From Candidatus Fermentibacterota bacterium (GTDB taxonomy: Bacteria; Fermentibacterota; Fermentibacteria; Fermentibacterales; Fermentibacteraceae), in the NCBI GenBank assembly GCA_022703195.1, contig JAKLEF010000070.1, forward strand, positions 1-8,885: a stretch of DNA of 8,885 nucleotides, read 5' to 3'. Positions 6,075 to 8,885 of the stretch are shown piece by piece. The notes below the pieces were generated by a model. The model was not told where the DNA came from. It saw nothing but the letters and a program-made list of their open reading frames with translations, and made no database searches. Made by a program: the position numbers and the translations under genes. Numbering within the stretch: position 1 is the first letter of the stretch; each line of letters opens with the position of its first letter.

Positions 6075-6751
6075 CGCGCACCGTCGCGCAGAGATGGCGG
6101 GATGAACTCGCCCGGGCTGTTCTCGTACGGCTCGTTGGCCAGGGAGCGCCCCGCCTGCCCGAGCATCAGCACGTCGTTCACGACCCCCTCGAGGTCGGTC
6201 GTGGTCCATGATTCGTAGTAGCGCCCCGCGACGCGCCCATGGGAGTCGACGACCTGCACGAGCGGATACCTGTCCGCCATCATGCTCTGAGACACCAGCC
6301 CGTCGGAATCCACGATCACAGGGAGCCGGATCCCCCAGTCGGAGATCGTGTTCCTCCATGACTCGACGGTCGAGTCCGAGGGCACGAACACCACGATCAT
6401 CTCCACGGGCCGATCCGCATAGATCCTGTCCAGATCGTCGAAGAGGGAGAGATCCTGTACGTCGGACAGGCGGCTGAACTCGCTGAAGAGCATCACCACG
6501 ACATGGCCGCTCAGATCGTCGTAGAGGCTTATGGGAACGGGGGAGTTGAACCAGGCGTGGTCGGGCGGGAAGTCGCCCACGGCGGCATACCGTTCGGTGC
6601 CCTGCATCGGGGGCTGGAGCCCGAAGAGGAATACGACGAGAGCCCCGCAGGCGGCGAGAGCCAGGGCGAACAGCAGCCCCGACCTGAACCTGCGGCGCGA
6701 AAGATCGAAGGCTGGAGTCTCGGGGTCGTAGCCCTCAGGGATCTCCGGCAT
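6071..6751 (-). CDS. Membrane-anchored thioredoxin-fold protein without active-site cysteines
   Basis: This 226-residue protein begins with a short cytoplasmic segment containing RRRFR (19-23) and one transmembrane helix at about 24-45. By the positive-inside rule, the rest faces the periplasm. Residues of about 66-190 resemble the TlpA/NHLRC2-type thioredoxin fold: AWFNSPVPISLYDDLSGHVVVMLF, a helix, EMIVVFVPSDS, WRNTISDWGIRLPVIVDSDG, then YPLVQVVDSHGRVAGRYY, where Pro163 fits the cis-proline. At the place of the CXXC motif the sequence is SEFSRLSD (90-97), with no cysteine; the only cysteine in the protein is in the membrane helix. It therefore cannot act as a disulfide reductase and may be a binding or scaffold domain. 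The ATG at 6749-6751 has AGAAGG upstream and overlaps the end of larC by 17 bases. The specific function is unknown. Confidence 0.8.
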   Translation of the reverse strand: MPEIPEGYDPETPAFDLSRRRFRSGLLFALALAACGALVVFLFGLQPPMQGTERYAAVGDFPPDHAWFNSPVPISLYDDLSGHVVVMLFSEFSRLSDVQDLSLFDDLDRIYADRPVEMIVVFVPSDSTVESWRNTISDWGIRLPVIVDSDGLVSQSMMADRYPLVQVVDSHGRVAGRYYESWTTTDLEGVVNDVLMLGQAGRSLANEPYENSPGEFIPPSLRDGAR

Positions 6752-7952
6752 CGCCGCCGCCTTCTCTGCCCTCCAGCTCGGAGGCCATCGTCTTGAGCCT
6801 GTCCAGGACCACCCTCACGGGCAGGCCTGCCCTCCTGGCGAGATCCTCGCAGTCCGAGAAGTCAGGGTTCACGTTGACGTAGCGCCGCCCCGCGACTCCG
6901 GCCCTGAGGCGCGCGGCGCCCCAGGGGGTGGACACCTCGATGAAGCTCCTGTCGAGGGTGCGGAATCCGGCGGATCGGATCCTCACTCCCAGCGTGGTGG
7001 AGTTGCGGAGGAGAGCGTCGATGGACGCCTCGAGGGCTTCTGCCCTGCACACAACGGTGATCTCGACGGCCGGCCTTCCCTTGCGGCCGGTGCAGTGGGC
7101 CGCGTAGCAGTCGACCGCACCCGCGGCCATGACCGCCTCCTGGAGCCTCGGGAACAGCCTCGGGTCCATGTCGTCGAGGAGGGTGACTAGCTCCACGGCC
7201 TCGTCCATGCGCGGGCAGCAGGGCACGCCGGGCGTCCCGAGCCTTATCCTCAGCAGGTTGGGGGACGGGTGGTCCGACGCGCCGGCACCCAGGCCCGTGC
7301 GGTCCCAGACGGCCGGCGGAGGCGGGGTCCAGTGGTCCACCAGCGCGGCGAGCAGGACGGCGCCCGTCGGAGTGGTCATCTCTGCCTTAACTGCACCGGA
7401 GACGACCGGTATCCCCTCGAGGAGGACCGACGTCACCGGAGCGGGCACGGGCAGTTCGCCGTGGGCGCAGTTGACCGTTCCCCAGCCCGTGCAGACCCCG
7501 GGGCACCAGGTCTCCGTGATGCCCAGCATGTCGTAGCCGATCATCGTGCCCGCGATGTCGACGATCGAGTCGATCGCGCCGAGTTCGTGAAAATGAACGT
7601 CCGCAACTGCACAGCCGTGCACCTTCGCCTCGGCTGACGCGAGGGTCTCGAAAGCCCCGCTGCAGAGGGCCGAGGCGTGGGCGGAGAGCCCCGCCCTGTC
7701 GATCATGCCCAGTATTTCGGCGAGGCGCCTGTAACCGCCGGAGCCGCCCGCCGGAGCGCCGGTTTCGATCGAGACACGCGTGCCGGTCTGTCCTGCCCTC
7801 CTGACCTCGGACACGGACATGGCCCAGCCTTCGGGCACGACCTTCCTGATCTCGGCCTCGAGCCTCGCCATGTCCAGGCCGGCCCCCGCGAGCGCTCCGA
7901 GGAACATGTCCCCGGCCGCACCGCTCCAGGCCTCGATGGTTGCGATCCTCAC
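6735..7952 (-). CDS. larC: LarC, nickel-pincer cofactor nickel insertase (DUF111), unsplit form
   Basis: This 405-residue protein is read in one frame. In lactobacilli the same protein is made from two parts by a programmed frameshift, and here no shift is needed. Canonical LarC uses CTP to insert nickel into the pincer dinucleotide made by LarB and LarE. The LarC1-type half has [12 protein letters not shown] (10-21), [20 protein letters not shown] (116-135), [17 protein letters not shown] (156-172) and MTTPTGAV (192-199). The LarC2-type half has LLDDMDP (258-264), [26 protein letters not shown] (277-302), NSTTLGVR (317-324) and a closing region with [22 protein letters not shown] (361-382). 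The start is the GTG at 7950-7952, overlapping the gmd stop as GTGA, with GGGGAG nine bases upstream. All the main family blocks appear intact, unlike the LarB of the same operon. Confidence 0.92.
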   Translation of the reverse strand: MRIATIEAWSGAAGDMFLGALAGAGLDMARLEAEIRKVVPEGWAMSVSEVRRAGQTGTRVSIETGAPAGGSGGYRRLAEILGMIDRAGLSAHASALCSGAFETLASAEAKVHGCAVADVHFHELGAIDSIVDIAGTMIGYDMLGITETWCPGVCTGWGTVNCAHGELPVPAPVTSVLLEGIPVVSGAVKAEMTTPTGAVLLAALVDHWTPPPPAVWDRTGLGAGASDHPSPNLLRIRLGTPGVPCCPRMDEAVELVTLLDDMDPRLFPRLQEAVMAAGAVDCYAAHCTGRKGRPAVEITVVCRAEALEASIDALLRNSTTLGVRIRSAGFRTLDRSFIEVSTPWGAARLRAGVAGRRYVNVNPDFSDCEDLARRAGLPVRVVLDRLKTMASELEGREGGGDAGDP

Positions 7953-8885
7953 CTCGCCGCGCTCCCCGCTTCCAGGCTCCGGACCTCGTGGTCCACCATC
8001 TCGTTCACCAGATCCTCGAAAGTCGTGGCGGGCTTCCAGCCCAGGACCCTCTCCGCCTTGGATGGGTCGCCGCGCAGGGCGTCCACCTCGGTGGGCCTCA
8101 GGTATGACGGATCGGTGTCCACGAAGTCGCGGTAGTCCAGGCCGAGGCGGCCGAAGGCCAGCCCGGCGAACTCCCTGACGGTGTGCATCCTGCCGGTGGC
8201 GATCACGTAGTCGTCCCCCGAGGGCTGCTGGAGCATCAGGTACATGGCTTCAACATAATCCCTGGCATGCCCCCAGTCGCGCCCGGCGTCCAGGTTGCCC
8301 AGCACCAGCCGCTTCTGGAGCCCCTTCGAGATCCTGGCCGCGGCAAGGGAGATCTTCCGGGTCACGAAGTTCTCCCCCCGCCTGGGCGACTCGTGGTTGA
8401 AGAGGATGCCGCTCGAGGCGTGCAGGCCGTAACCCTCCCTCGCGTTCACCACCATCCAGTGCGCATACAGCTTGGCGGCGGCGTAGGGGCTCCGGGGGCT
8501 GAACGGGGACAGCTCGCTCTGCGGGGGGGGCGTCGATCCGAACATCTCGCTGGTGGAGGCCTGGTAGAACCTGCATTCCCGCGCCAGGCCCACCTCCCTC
8601 ACCGCGTCCAGAAGCCTCGCGACACCAAGGGCGTCGACGTCGCCGGTGTACTCCGGCATGTCGAACGAGATCCTCACGTGGCTCTGCGCCGCGAGGTTGT
8701 AGATCTCGCCGGGCCCGCACTTCTCGAGGATCCTGTTGAGCGCGCTGGAATCCGTCATGTCGCCGTAGTGCAGGAAGAGCCTCGACCCGTAAGTGTCGCC
8801 GTCCTGTATCAGATGCTCTATCCTGCTCCGGTTGAAGCTGGACGACCTCCGGACGATGCCGTGGACCTCGTATCCCTTCTCGAGC
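7949..8885 (-). CDS. gmd: GDP-mannose 4,6-dehydratase, N-terminus cut by the window edge
   Basis: The visible 311 residues lack only about the first 15-20, including the glycine-rich NAD(P)-binding loop. The reading frame stays open to the window end, beginning in [18 protein letters not shown], which is typical of Gmd. The internal ATG at 8758 (HYGDMTDSS) is not the start. Diagnostic blocks are [30 protein letters not shown] with the Thr/Glu pair, YAAAK with the catalytic Tyr and Lys, [21 protein letters not shown], and [20 protein letters not shown]. The enzyme converts GDP-mannose to GDP-4-keto-6-deoxymannose, the precursor of GDP-fucose, GDP-rhamnose or GDP-perosamine for surface glycans. 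The loop after STSEMFG is one residue shorter than in E. coli Gmd and is encoded over a run of eight G (8523-8530). It is the first gene of the operon seen here; the promoter lies outside. Confidence 0.95.
   Translation of the reverse strand, partial: LEKGYEVHGIVRRSSSFNRSRIEHLIQDGDTYGSRLFLHYGDMTDSSALNRILEKCGPGEIYNLAAQSHVRISFDMPEYTGDVDALGVARLLDAVREVGLARECRFYQASTSEMFGSTPPPQSELSPFSPRSPYAAAKLYAHWMVVNAREGYGLHASSGILFNHESPRRGENFVTRKISLAAARISKGLQKRLVLGNLDAGRDWGHARDYVEAMYLMLQQPSGDDYVIATGRMHTVREFAGLAFGRLGLDYRDFVDTDPSYLRPTEVDALRGDPSKAERVLGWKPATTFEDLVNEMVDHEVRSLEAGSAAR

Noticed and set aside
4995..6218. Open frame of 407 codons on the plus strand opposite hydE
   Set aside because: It mirrors the hydE codons in a GC-rich region, has no recognisable domain, and the minus-strand frame has clear HydE motifs.
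6075..6359. N-terminal extension of hydE by 95 codons
   Set aside because: It covers the coding end of the thioredoxin-fold gene out of frame, while the ATG at 6074 forms the ATGA overlap and gives a normal HydE length.
1..8885. tRNA, rRNA, riboswitch, CRISPR array or mobile element
   Set aside because: No direct repeat array, no tRNA-like or rRNA-like stretch and no transposase seen. The only noncoding gap of note is 650-747, too short and without a recognisable aptamer.

Overview
This is a high-GC bacterial window (by eye about two thirds G+C) that is almost fully coding. It holds ten protein genes and no RNA gene, insertion sequence or CRISPR array that I can support. Arginine is very often AGG despite the high GC. 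The gene set includes a secreted gingipain-type (C25) peptidase propeptide, a patatin fused to an outer-membrane barrel, a [FeFe]-hydrogenase-type radical SAM maturase and Lar cofactor genes. It suggests a diderm, probably anaerobic, fermentative bacterium, perhaps an uncultured lineage of the Fibrobacterota-Chlorobiota-Bacteroidota group. The lineage is an inference from gene content, not something the sequence proves.

Region 1 (1-2820) is a divergent pair of cell-envelope genes. On the minus strand is the N-terminal third or so of a secreted C25-family peptidase, cut by the window edge. On the plus strand is a complete 690-residue protein with a patatin phospholipase domain, one POTRA-like domain and a C-terminal beta-barrel, the architecture of PlpD-type (type Vd) autotransporters. 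A 98-bp intergenic region between them must hold both start signals.

Region 2 (2823-8885) is one tightly packed minus-strand operon of seven genes. In order of transcription these are: GDP-mannose 4,6-dehydratase (gmd, 5' end cut by the window), larC, a membrane-anchored cysteine-less thioredoxin-fold protein, a hydE-like radical SAM gene, a small cupin, a divergent larB, and a UDP-sugar 4-epimerase. Five of the six junctions are 4-base NTGA overlaps (GTGA, ATGA, ATGA, GTGA, TTGA) and the sixth is a 17-base overlap, so the genes should be translationally coupled. The promoter must lie upstream of the window. The operon ends 2 bases from the stop codon of the convergent patatin gene.

The most unusual part is the core larC-trx-hydE-cupin-larB. 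LarB and LarC are the first and last enzymes of nickel-pincer nucleotide synthesis, but larE and larA are not in the window, and neither are the HydE partners HydF and HydG. The LarB also lacks the family's catalytic cysteine (Gly244 at that position) and has other changes in signature motifs. Either this is a dispersed standard pathway with a degenerate LarB, or the cluster makes a different, undescribed metal-organic cofactor. The flanking sugar-nucleotide genes suggest a mixed operon rather than a single pathway.
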